64,000 bases of DNA from Bursaphelenchus xylophilus (lineage: Eukaryota; Nematoda; Chromadorea; Rhabditida; Aphelenchoididae), in assembly GCA_904066235.2 (NCBI GenBank), contig CAJFCV020000005.1, positions 2,542,001 to 2,606,000 of the forward strand, read 5' to 3'. Below, piece after piece: positions 45,839 through 57,800 of this stretch (position 1 is its first letter; every line of letters starts with the position of its first letter). Made by a program: the position numbers and the translations under genes. The notes beneath the pieces were generated by a model. That model worked only from the letters and a program-made list of their open reading frames with translations. It ran no database searches and had not been told where the DNA came from.

Positions 45839-48800
45839 TGAAAAAAATTCCGATTTTTTATTCCCTTTAGTCGGCCAAAAGATTGAAATCGTATTTTACC
45901 ATCAATTTCACACCCAATTCTTTCCAGAAAGACCCTCGAAAACGAAGTCTCGGACCTCCGTAAATCCCTCAATTCTTCAAATTCCCATCAAACCGAGCTA
46001 ACCCGACAAATCAACGATCTCAAAGCCGAAAACACCCGTCTTCAGGACTCGGAATCATTGGAAGATGAGCTCCACACTCTTGTCTCTTCATTACAAGCAG
46101 CAAAAGATGAGGCGGCCGCAAAGGATTCGGAGATAAACCAATGGAGGAGTAGGGCGATCAGTTTGGATGAGCAAATTGCTGAGCAAAAGGATGAAATCTC
46201 GAGGCTACGGTAGGTTGGACTAAAAGTAATTTAATCTGGCATCGTCATTTTGTACTCTGTTTTCAAATTTGTTGGTCAAAAATTGAAAAAATGAGGAAAA
46301 ATTTTAGGGATACCTTTTGAGGCATTTTGAAAAAAAAATTATTTTTTTTGAGGTTTTCTGAGCGTAAAATTTTACAAGGTGGAAAATAAAACAATTATCG
46401 CACAGTGCGAAATATTTTTTTGAAAGTCGCACAATGCGAAGTGAAAAAAAAATTTGCACAGTGCAGATTTTAAGTCAAAAAAGCTTGCACAGTGCAAAAT
46501 ATTTTTTTTTGAGAATTGCACAGTTCAGAAACTAAATAAAATAATTTTTGCACTGTGCAAAATAATTTTTTTTGATTGCACAGTGCAAAGTGCCGACAAT
46601 TTTTTCTGTACAGTGCAGATTTTAAGCCCAAAAAAGTTTGCACAGTGCGACAAAAGTTGCCACAAAATTCGACTTTTTTGTGCACAGTGCAAAAATTAAC
46701 TCAATTTTTTTGCACAGTGCAGATTTCAAGCCCAAAAAAAAGTTGCACAGTGCAGGAAATGAAGTAATTTTTGTCTCGCACTGTGCGAAATATTTTTTTG
46801 AAGATTGCACAGTGGAAAGTACATACAAAATTTTTGCGCAATGCAGATTTTAAGCCCAAAAGAAGTTGCAAGATGGGACAAAATTTGCCTCAAATTTTCT
46901 TTTTTTGCTGCACTTTGCTAAAAAATAACAAAAAATTTTTTTGCACAGTGCTGATTTTAAGCCAAAAAAGTTTCACAGTGCAGGAAATAAAATAATTTTC
47001 GTTTCGCACAGGGCGAAATATTTTTTTAAAGATTGCACAGTGGAAAGTACATACAAAATTTTTGCACAGTGCACATCAACCACAAACAGAATGCCAAGAT
47101 TTTTGGCATTCGGTTTTTTAAGGGTCTCTAATGTTTTAGCTTACTGTGCAGTGGGTAATGAACAAAATAACATGAACCTGCGATTAAAACATTGCCAAGG
47201 ACCCATATTTTTTAAATTAATAGATTTTGGCGTTCTTCGGCCACCAGGTTAGCGACAAACGGCCGGAGAAAATCGAATTTTTGCAAACTTTGCGGCCGAA
47301 TAACTTGTCTAAAACGATTGAAACACGGAAAGTGATTGCAACGATCTTCAGGATATTGTATTCTAAGGTAGTATGCGAAGTTTGAAGCAAATCGGACAGA
47401 TAATAAAAAAGTAGATGCGATTTTAAGCTTTTTTACCTTATGGATTATATTACTTTAGGCAACTTTTAATGTCCGACAGCGTTAAATAGTCTAATTAATT
47501 AACTATATTATCTCATAACATCCTGTTAAGGGAGATTAACTGCAAAAATTTTAACTCTTAGATCGAAAAAAAGTTTTACCTTATAATAGCATACCTGATC
47601 TTATACCAAAAATAATGAAAGTTTTTGACTGAAGTCAAAGTTTTAAAACTATCTATGTAAATTGAGATGGCTTTCTAAGGCTATACTGATCTTTTGGAGT
47701 TGGTTTCAACTTCGCTGCGCCAATTTCAAAAATGGCCAATATCACCTAAAACAAGGTTCTTAGAACAGCTTCTAAACTGGTGCGGATGCCACTAATTATG
47801 CTCTTATTGTCTTTTTAGATCATAGTGGACCTAGCTGAGTCAAAATTTACCGATTTTTAAAATATTATTTTAGTCACCTAAATATCACTTTTTTTGGAAT
47901 TTTGAGTGAGTAAGCTAGTATATGACACAGGGTTGCTTATTGTTCTCTAAAAATACTCTAATTATGCTCAAAGAAAAAAGAATTTAGGCAATTGCTTCGT
48001 TACGAAACGATTTAGTAGCAAAAGATGTCTAAAATAAGGTTTTCAAATCTACTACTACTACTATTTTTTGGTCTGTCCGACTCGTTTCCAATTTTTAATT
48101 TGAGCTACCCTTGGGCACCCTAACAAAGTTATGCAAACAGTTTTCCCGATTTGAAACTTTTTTTTTGTGGTTGATGTGCAGTGCAGATTTCAAGCCCAAA
48201 AAAAAGTTGCACAGTGCGACAAAAGTTGCCACAAAATTCCACTTTTTTTCTGCACAGTGCAAAAATTAACTCAAATTTTTTTGCACAGTGCAGATTTTAA
48301 ATCAAAAAAAAAGCTTGCACAGTGCAGGAAATAAATTTTCGTTTTTCGTTTCGCACAGTGCGAAATATTTTTTTTTGAAGATTGCACAATGCAAAGTAAC
48401 AACAAAATTTCTGCACAGTGCAGATTTCAAGCCCAAAAAAAAGTTGCACAGTGCGACAAAAGTTGCCACAAAATTCCACTTTTTTTCTGCAAAGTGCAAA
48501 AATTAACTAAATTTTTTTTTGCACAGTGCGGATTTTAAATCCAAAAAAAGTTGCACAGTGCGACAAAAGTTGCCACAAAATTTCACTTTTTTTCTGCACA
48601 GTGCAAAAATTAACACAAAATTTTTTGCACAGTGCGGATTTTAAATCAAAAAAAGTTTGCACAGTGCAGGAAATATAAATTTTCGTTTTTCGTTTCGCAC
48701 AGTGCAAAATGGCAACAAAATTTTTGCACAGTGCGGATTTTAAGCCAAAAAAAAGTTGCACTGTGCGACAAAAGGCGCCACAAAATTTCATTTTTTTGCT

Positions 48801-51800
48801 GCGCAGTGCAATGAATAACTCAAAATTTTGTCGCACAGTGCAGATTTTAAAAAATTCCAATTTCTCCATGACCAAATAATATTTTCAAATTTACTTTATT
48901 GTCCGGATAATTTAACTTATTTGCAAGTGAATTTAATCCAAGAATGATGGAAAGGAATAGGAAAAGAGAAGAAATACACATGTGACAAAACCCGTTAACA
49001 TGTCTTAAAGATGTATTGCCATAAAATTAATCTTAAAGTGCTATTTACAATGGTTGAGGTAATCGGAGAGTTTCTGTACAACTGAAAGACGAATAAGTTA
49101 GGGGAAAAAAGAAAAAATAAAAAAATAATTACAATTTTTGATGGAATTCCGAAAAAATTTTTGTCGGATTCGGCTGAAACCTTTTTGGAAATTTAGAATA
49201 AAGTTTATGAGGGATACTGAGGGTTTCTGCGTCTATTTTGAAAAAAAAAATTGAGATTTTTTTGATTGAAAAAAAAATTTTTTTTTGAATTTTCAATTTG
49301 AAAATTTTAAAAAATGAGGTTAAAAATTTTTCGGTGAAAAAATCTATTTTTTCCGAGGGAAAATTCGCAAAAAATTAGGCAAAAAAATCAAAAAAAATAT
49401 TATTATTTTTTAATTTTTCGACTTTCGACCCAAAAATCTCGCTTTTTTCTGCAAAGCGCGGACTAAAAATCTCAAATTTTCCTTCCAAAAATCCACTCCA
49501 ATTTCCAGCCAAGTTTCATGCAAATCGGAGCACTTCCATTTTTAGGTAATAAATTAAAATTTTTCGAAAATTTTCAAAACTGAGTCCCCAACAGCGACGT
49601 GAACGGGCTCAACGGGAACAGCGAGGGCGCGGGGTCGGGGTTCAAGAGTCTGGCCAGCAGCTCCTGTGGGCTCTTTTTCTCGTAGATTTGGCCCTGACTC
49701 TGCAGCTGACTCAACTGCTGCAGCAGCAACAGCTGCAACACCGCATTGTTGTCGTCGGGCGGGCAGGGCGGCGTGTTGGGGGCGGACTGCACCGATTTGG
49801 GGGAGGTTCGCGAGTCGGGCTGGCCCTTGCACGCCGACTGCACATGCGACTTGATATGGCCGCCCTCGTTGCTCATGATCCGCGAGCAGTTCTTGCATTG
49901 GATGACGGCCGTCTCGACGGCCGCCTCGTCCGGCTCCTCGGCCGAATTCTTGATCCACACGTCGTAGAATTGCTTGCGGTACTCGCTGGTCCCGGTGTAG
50001 GAGCGAAGGACGTATCTGAAAATTAAAAAAATAATATTTTCGTCGCATCTTCACTTCGTATTTTACGATTTTTTTCGAAAATTTTCAAAATTTCAAAAAT
50101 TTTCAAATTGAAAAAAAATAAAAAAATTTGGAATTTTTTCTATAAAAAATGTAATTTTTGAGAAAGATTCAATTTTTTTGTATCCCCGTACTTTAAAAAA
50201 CATTTTTTTTCGCAATTTAAAAAATTTTTTTTTTCAAAATCACCAAAAATTTCCATTTTTTCACTTTTTTAGTGAAAAAATAGGGATTTTTTGATTTTTT
50301 TCAAGTCAAAAATACATTTTATTGTGCTCTCTATGCTTTACAATAGGCATTTCAAAATTTTTTTATCCAAAATCAATCAAAAACTTCTATTTTTTGGCTC
50401 TTTTTAGCTAAAAATCCCTCAAATTTTGCTTATTTTTAATTTTCAAACCATCCCGCCCAATAATGTCGTATTTTACCCACCTGTCCCTCGAGATTTTCTC
50501 CATGTCCTTGGTTCGCAGCATGTTCTGTCGCATTTTCCGTCTGGTGATCGTGCTCATGCGGGGTCTCTTGGTTTCCCTCTCCAAGTTCTCGCTGATCTTC
50601 CTCTTCTGTCCCTGCTCCACCTCCACATTGTTATTCAAGCTGTTCTGCGCCAAGGCGCTGTTGACGAGCATCAGGAGGGCCTGCTCCTTGAAGAAGTTGG
50701 TCATGTCAAAGTTTTGGTCCGCATTCGGATCCAGATTCTCGCATTTGGCCTCAGGACTCGAGCGAATCATCGCCGGAAGCGGCGAAATATTCGCCGTGGA
50801 GTGGGCCGGCGGCTCCGGCTTCTGCTGATTCTCCGACGGCTTCAGCGCGTCCTTCGCCCGACCCACCTTGGGCTGGCGGTCTTTGCGGGCCGCACAAGTG
50901 TGGATGACATGATTCCTGGAAGCGGGTGGGGTTGTAATCTCGCGGAACTAGACGCCCGGAATTATTTATGAGTCGGGGCACAAAGGAATACCGGTTTCAT
51001 GCGCCGCCGCACTATGGTAATAACGTTGTGCGGGGAAAACAATATTTCCCAGAGTGCATGCCGAAATGGGACATTAAGTTTGGGGGTGAAATTAACTATA
51101 TGGCCTGATTTTTGGCCGAAAATACCGAGATTTTGAAAATTTTTTAAAATTTTTTAAAATTTTTTCAAAAAATTTTTTTTTGAAAAAATTGGTGAAATTA
51201 GCTTAGAATTGGGTAAAAATAAAATCTAGAGGTCCGTAGGGCCACTCAGAAAAAGTTTTATGCAAAATTTCATAAAAAAAATTTTTTTTTGAATTTTCAA
51301 AAAATTCTTTTTTTGGAAAATTTTTTTCAATTTTTATGAAATTTAGCAAAAATTAAACTTAAGAATTTCATAGAAAATTTTTTTTTCGGTTACTGTAACT
51401 TTAAAAATTTCAAAAATCGCAAAAATTCTCTTAAAAAACCGGTCAAAAAATCCCAAAAGCCCCTTTAAAAATACTTAAAAAATCTTCGTCAACTCACTTG
51501 ATATGGCCTCCTTCATTCCTCATCAACATGTTGCACTTTTTGCACTGAATAACGGCCGTTTGAATAGCCGCCTCATCGCCGCAATTCGTCGCCGGTTTCA
51601 CCCACACGTCGTAGAACTCGCGACGATATTCGCTGGTGCCGGTGTAGGATTTGAGGAGCCGGCGATCCATCGGGATTTCGGTGACTTCTTTGGTTTTCAA
51701 CATTCCGGAGGAACGGCGGGCCGACGGTGCAGGCGCCGGCTTTTTCTTCGGTTTTTGGTCCGATTCTGACATTCTTTTCTGCAAAAAATTTGAATATAAA

Positions 51801-54800
51801 TGGGCCTCGTGAGTGGGAGAATTAATGAGAGCAAAAAAATCGCGAAAAAATTTGGTCCAATACGGCGAAAATTTGAGTTTTTATAATTCCACTGCACAGT
51901 GCGGAAAATAAAACAATTTTTCGCACTGTGCAAAGAATTTTGAGAAAATGCGCAGTGCAAAAAATGAAAACTTGTTTTCATTTTTCACTGCACAGTGCAA
52001 AACCTCAAAGCCCGACCGCACCGTGCGGAGGCCCCCACCCAGACTGCACGGTGCGGCGGACCCGGACCCAAGACGCGTCTCTCTTCAAGTCCAGCGCACC
52101 GTGCAAAATCCCGAAGACCGCCAACTTCCGCACCACCGCCGAAATGAGTGCGCGTTGTGAGGCAAAAATGTGTGTGGGGTGGTGGGGGGAAAAGGGGCGA
52201 GGAGACGGACGGGCGCGCGGGCGGGCGGGTTCGACCCCGTTTCGTGCCTCTTGTTGCGACACAACGCCCCCAAATCGGGCTGTCGAAGTGTGGGGGGAAG
52301 AAGGGAGGATTGTCGCCGCGGGTTTCTCGCATTTTTCGCGGTGTCTTCCGAGACGGGCGCGACACCGATTTCGGATCGCCCGCCGCGACACTGCACGGTG
52401 CGGTCTCGGGTCGCGATGCACGGTGCGCGGAGAGAATTTTGCGACATGCACAGTGCGCAGAAATGGAGAGATTTGAGATTTGCACAGTGCAAGGAAAAAT
52501 TTTTTATTGCACTGTGCGAAAAAAATAAAAGATGCACAGTGCAGTTCACCGACAAATTCGCACAGTGCGATTCAATTCCGGTTTGCACAGTGCGACAAAG
52601 CGAATGCCCGCCATGAAAAATCTTGTTTTGAGGCGGGTTTCACGGCGCGCCGCCGATCACCCACGGCGACGCGTGCGACCTCCATGAAAAAATCATGAAA
52701 ACGGAGACTGGTCATTCTGGCAAAAATCCGGCGCGCAAATTTTCTGAAATTTGCATCCAACAGGCGCCCGAAAGGAACCGGAAATTTCTCGCCGCACAGT
52801 GCGAAATTAGTGGCTCCGAAGGAGAGAGGAAATGCACAGTGCAATAACAAGAAAAGCGATTTTATTCTGGGAGAAAAATGCACAGTGCAAGCGAAGTTTT
52901 AAAATTCGAAATTTTTCGAAAATTCAGGGAAAAAATCAAAAAATTTTTTTGTCAAAATATCGTTCTGAGACACAAATTTTTTTTTTTTCAATTTGAAAAT
53001 CGTCAAAAATTTTTGCACAGTGCGTTTTCCGCAATCCAAAAAACTCCGGCCGCACCGTGCAAAGAGTCAAAAATTAGGGAGGTTGAAGCGCACGGTGCGA
53101 TGGGCGGAAAACCCGACTGCACGGTGCGATCCGCTTCACCCCGAACTGCACTCTTCGCCTCATTGTGGAAAAACCGGAAAACAGCCCCCGATGAAAGCGG
53201 GGCTGAAATTGGGGTGGGGAACGCGCCCGCACCGTGCAGTTCGCCCTCATCGCGAAAATGGACTTGCAAAACCGCCCCGAAAGCGGAGTGGACAGAGGCA
53301 AGAGAAACGGGCGAGGCGCGCGACACGAAAATTGGCGGAGAGAAAAACAAGGGGGGATCGCGCGCGACACACAGCGCGCGCCCCCCGCAGGAGCAAAGGC
53401 TGGATGTGAGGGGGCAAAAGCAAAAGCAGCTGGACCAAAAGCCGGGCGCGTGGCGACAACCGGAGGTCGGCGACAAACAAGCGGCGAGGAGAGGGAACGC
53501 ACCGTGCAACCGGTCAGCGACTCCCCCTCATCAGCCCGATTTGCATGGAAATTGATTGTTGACGGGCCCGCGACAAAAACAAATGATGAGCGGGGTCAAT
53601 TGGCGACAGCGCTGATCGCACCGTGCGCCTGCTCGCCCCCCAAAACGGAGTTCGTTTTTTTGTTTGGGCCGGAAATCGAGGAATGCACGGTGCGGCGAGT
53701 CCGGAAAGGGGGATGCACGGTGCGGGCGAGGAAGGAAGTTGATTGCACGGTGCACAGGAAAGGGCTTTGGATTTGAAGGTCGCAGAATCTAATTGCACGG
53801 TGCGAAAAATTGGTTAATCAAATTTAGAAAATTTTAACGCAGAATTAAATTTTTCATTAAAAAACTATCGCAAAAATCAAAAAAAAAAAATTTTTTTTTT
53901 TTATTTTTCCAACTGCACTGTGCAAAAATCAGCGAAAATCTTCTGCACTGTGCAAAAATTTAAAAAATATTTTTTTTGCACTGTGCCGAAACCTCCGCGA
54001 ACCAGTTCCGCACGGTGCGGAGAAGTCGAAAAACCAGCTGATGCGGCTCCAGAAAATCCGAAAATCCAGCGACAATGGGAGGCGCGGAAGGGTCAGCGAC
54101 CAGTTGAAAGCGGGCCCAAACTGTGCGGAGGGCGAGTTCCGCCTTTGTCGCCTCGCCCGCGCCCCGCCGCCCCACCCAAAAAAATCTTGTCGCTCGAGTC
54201 ATGCGGAACGGCTGAGCGACGACGAGGCGAAGAAGCCGAAGAAAGGGAGAGAGGGGCGACGAGTGGACAAAGAGCCAGTTTTGATCCCGTCGCCCCTCTC
54301 TCTCTCTCTCTCTCGCGGTTGGAGGCGCGACAACCCCCCGCCGGCGACACGATCTCGCAAGAACCAAAGTGCAAGCGCGCCGAGAGAGCGCGACGAATCG
54401 AGAGGCGGGCGGAGGGGAATTGGGCGCGCAAAAAACAGACGGGTCGCGGGTTCTTCGGTCAAACGCGTTTCTCCCGGAGAGCTGGTTGTGGATTTTCGCG
54501 AAAAACGAGAGGGCGAGAAGAGTCACCAAAAGTGCAAAGGATGAAGAATGAGTGGGGGCAAGCAAGCGGCGTCGCGCAACTTGACGCCGAAAAAGGGATC
54601 GAGTGCCCGCGACAGGTTCGGGAAAACACAAAAACCAATGAAAGGAATGCCGCACGGTGCGGTTGGAGATTGGGGTTTGCACTGTGCGGGGGAATGTTGA
54701 AAGGAATTTCAGCGACGCAAAAGAAATCAAGCTGATTTTTTTGCACCGTGCGAGAAGAATTGAATTTATTTTTTGCACCGTGCACGAAATCGCAGTTTGC

Positions 54801-57800
54801 ACGCAATCGCACTGTGCAAAAATTTGAAAAGTGGATTGCACAGTGCAAACCTCAAAAAATGCACGGTGCAGGCCGAAATCTGCAAGGTGCAGCCAACATT
54901 TTTTTTTGTTTTTGCACTGTGCGATCGACTTTTCAAATTATCGCACCGTGCAATCCACTTTTCAAGTTTTCGCACGGTGCAAAAACTTGAAAAATTGGTG
55001 GCACAGTGCAAACTTCAAAAAAATGCACTGTACAGAGCGAAATCTGCACTGTGCAGCCAACGTTTTTTTATTTTGCTCTGTGCACTCCACTTTTCAAGTT
55101 TTCGCACTGTGCAAACCAAAATCTGCACGGTGCAGCCGACATTTTTTTGTTTTTGCACTGTGCAATCCACGTTTTTGAATTGTTCGCACTGTGCAATCCA
55201 CTTTTCAACTTTTCGCACTGTGCAAAAATTTGAAAAGTGGATTGCACTGTGCAAACCAAAATCTGCACGGTGCAGCCGACATTTTTTTGTTTTCGCACAG
55301 TGCAATCTACATTTTTGAATTTTTTGCACTGTGCAATCCACTTTTTAAGTTTTCGCACTGTGCAAAAACTTGAAAAGTGGATTGCACTGTGCAAACGTCA
55401 AAAAATGCGCTGTGCAGACCAAGGTGCGGCCGGGATTTTTTTCGCACAGTGCAATCCACATTTCAAGTTTTCGCACTGTGCACTTCGCATTTCCCAGCGC
55501 ACGGTGCGTAAATCCGGTCAAATCATCGAATTTTGAGGGGGAAATTCACTCAAAGACCTGAGGGCATTTGGCGGAGCGCGTCCCGCCGAGCGCCGTCCGT
55601 GTTCCGGTGGGCCGGAAGGCGGCCTCTCGCTTTGTTTGCGGGCCCTTAAATGGGGCCGTGGAGTTCATCGCCGTGGGACCCGCGGCCACTTTATGAGCGG
55701 ATCGGGCGCCGGCCGGCCGGCCGGGCGCCGAATTTGGGCTGGGAATGTGGAGTGGGTGAAATTCTCGACTTTCCGCGTGTGCTTAGCCCCCAGATCGGGT
55801 GACATTTGGTGGCGCACCGACGGAAAATGTGGGATGGCCAAGTGGTCGGATGTAAACAGCCGACCGTAGCCCGGCCTCCCGGAAACGGAATACCGACACT
55901 GTAAACGGGGGGTTTGGAGGGCGGTTTGAAGTCGCTGGACACAGAAAAAAGTCGCCGAAAACGGGAAAAATGGAAGAAATCGGGGAAAATGACAGAAAAT
56001 CGTGGAAAAATCAATGATATTCTGATTTTTTCGGGTTTATATCGTTATATAATTAATTTTAATGCTATTTCCTTTCGTATTTTAGCCTTAAAATTTTTTC
56101 AAATGACAAATTTTTATATTTCAAGTCAAAAAAATTTTCAAAAATGACTAAAATAATATCGAAAATGGCCTTCAAAGACCTTCAAATGACTGCTAAATAC
56201 ATGAAAATACCATATAACCCTCTAAAAATTATAATACGACTCTCAAATAATTCAAAATTCCAAAAAACCGCAACTTTTCCCCAAAAAATCCCCCTTTATC
56301 CCACCCTCGCATTCTCCCCTGCCCCAATTGTCGGCGTTAATTAGGCCGCACAGGTCCGTCCGGAAAGTCCTTGAAAGCCGAATTGGGGCCTTGAAGACTG
56401 ATGAATTTTTAAGACCCGCTCGGCCCGCGTGTTTTGAACTCGCCGCTCCTTTTCCCCTCGCCCTGCCTAATTTCACCCTCCAACGATCAGAAAAGAGGCG
56501 GGAAAACCCGAAATCTTTATGCAAATAGAAGACGGCGGAGGTTTATGAGGGCTTTATTGGAGGGAAACACCCGTTCCCGGCGACGGGAAAATTTGAAAAA
56601 ATGGCAGAAATAATAAAATTTTTGGCGATTTATTACAAAAAATGAGCAAAAATAAAACTAAAGAAAATATTTAAAATAGCAAAATCACAAAACTCAATTT
56701 AAAAAAATCAAAAAAAAAATATTTTTTCCCCAAAAAATGCCAAAATTTTTGGTCAAAATCATCAAAAATTTAGCTAAAAATAGGCCTCTGAAAGCTCCTC
56801 AAGGTCCTCAAGTTTCGAGTCATACCGTGAGAAGTCAAAATAAGCGGCCGAAAAACAGGTTCTTCAAGCATTTTGGTCAAAAATCACCAATTTCTTGTCT
56901 AAAACAAGTCTTTTCTGTTGATTTTTCATTTCTGGGATTCAACATTTATTCCAATTATTCCCAATGGCCCAGGTAAAAAATTCTAAGCTCATCAGAAGGC
57001 TTAAAAATGGCCTAAACATCCATTGACTACTTCTTTTCCATCAATTTCCCATAAATCATCATAATTTTTGTCTAAAAGAAAGTTTTTTATGTGGTTTTCT
57101 TACTTCTCAACATTTTTCACCATATTCCATGTAATAGTAAAAAAATTCTAAGGTCATCAGAAATTTTAAAAATGCCCTAAACATCCATTTTCTGCTCGTT
57201 TTCCATCCGTTTCCCCTAAATCATCATAATTTTTGTCTAAAACACGGTTTTTATGTTCTTTTTTTACTGCTCAATATTTTCACGATATTCAAAGTGCCAG
57301 TAAAAAATTTCTGAGCTCATCAAAAGTCTTAAAAATGGCTTAAACATCCATTGACTACTACTTTTCCATCAATTTCCCCTAAATCATCATAATTTCCCTC
57401 CAAAAATGAAGTCTTTTCCACCGTATCCCCGCATCCCAGTGGCTTGAACTCTGCCTTAATTAGTGGCTGATTAATCTCTTGACCTCCATTTCGTAACCAC
57501 TTGTCCGCACCTCTTTGCGCGAGCAAATATTTTGGAAAGTTTTCACTCCGTTCCTTCTTCCTTCCTTCGCCCCTCGTTTCTCCCCAAAAAATTCTGTTCT
57601 TCTTCTTCTCGCCGGTGTTCCGCCTCGAGGGGTGGGGCGGGCGGGCGGCTTCGCACGGTGCGGGCGGGTGCTGGCGGAAGTTGGTAGTGCCGGGCGTCGG
57701 CGCGTGCGCCTGCGGGCAGATCGCCGCGCCCCCCTCGCCCGTCCCGCTCTCCATGGAGAGGAAGAGTTGTGTCGCGGGCGGCGGTTCTCCTCGCTTCACT

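Noticed and set aside
46400..48850. CRISPR-like array
   Set aside because: Motifs are short palindromes with similar, repeating spacers and occur in a eukaryotic intron. Spacers are not unique and no cas gene is present.
52878..53776. Overlapping frames of 225, 180 and 168 residues
   Set aside because: All three frames on both strands are open together, with no start context, splice border or motif; again an effect of GC-rich sequence.
53920..54841. Open frames of 271 (plus) and 293 (minus) residues
   Set aside because: Both strands are open over the same GC-rich DNA, the products are low-complexity and arginine/serine-rich, and the frames cross many GCACNGTGC motifs. Stop-poor composition explains them.
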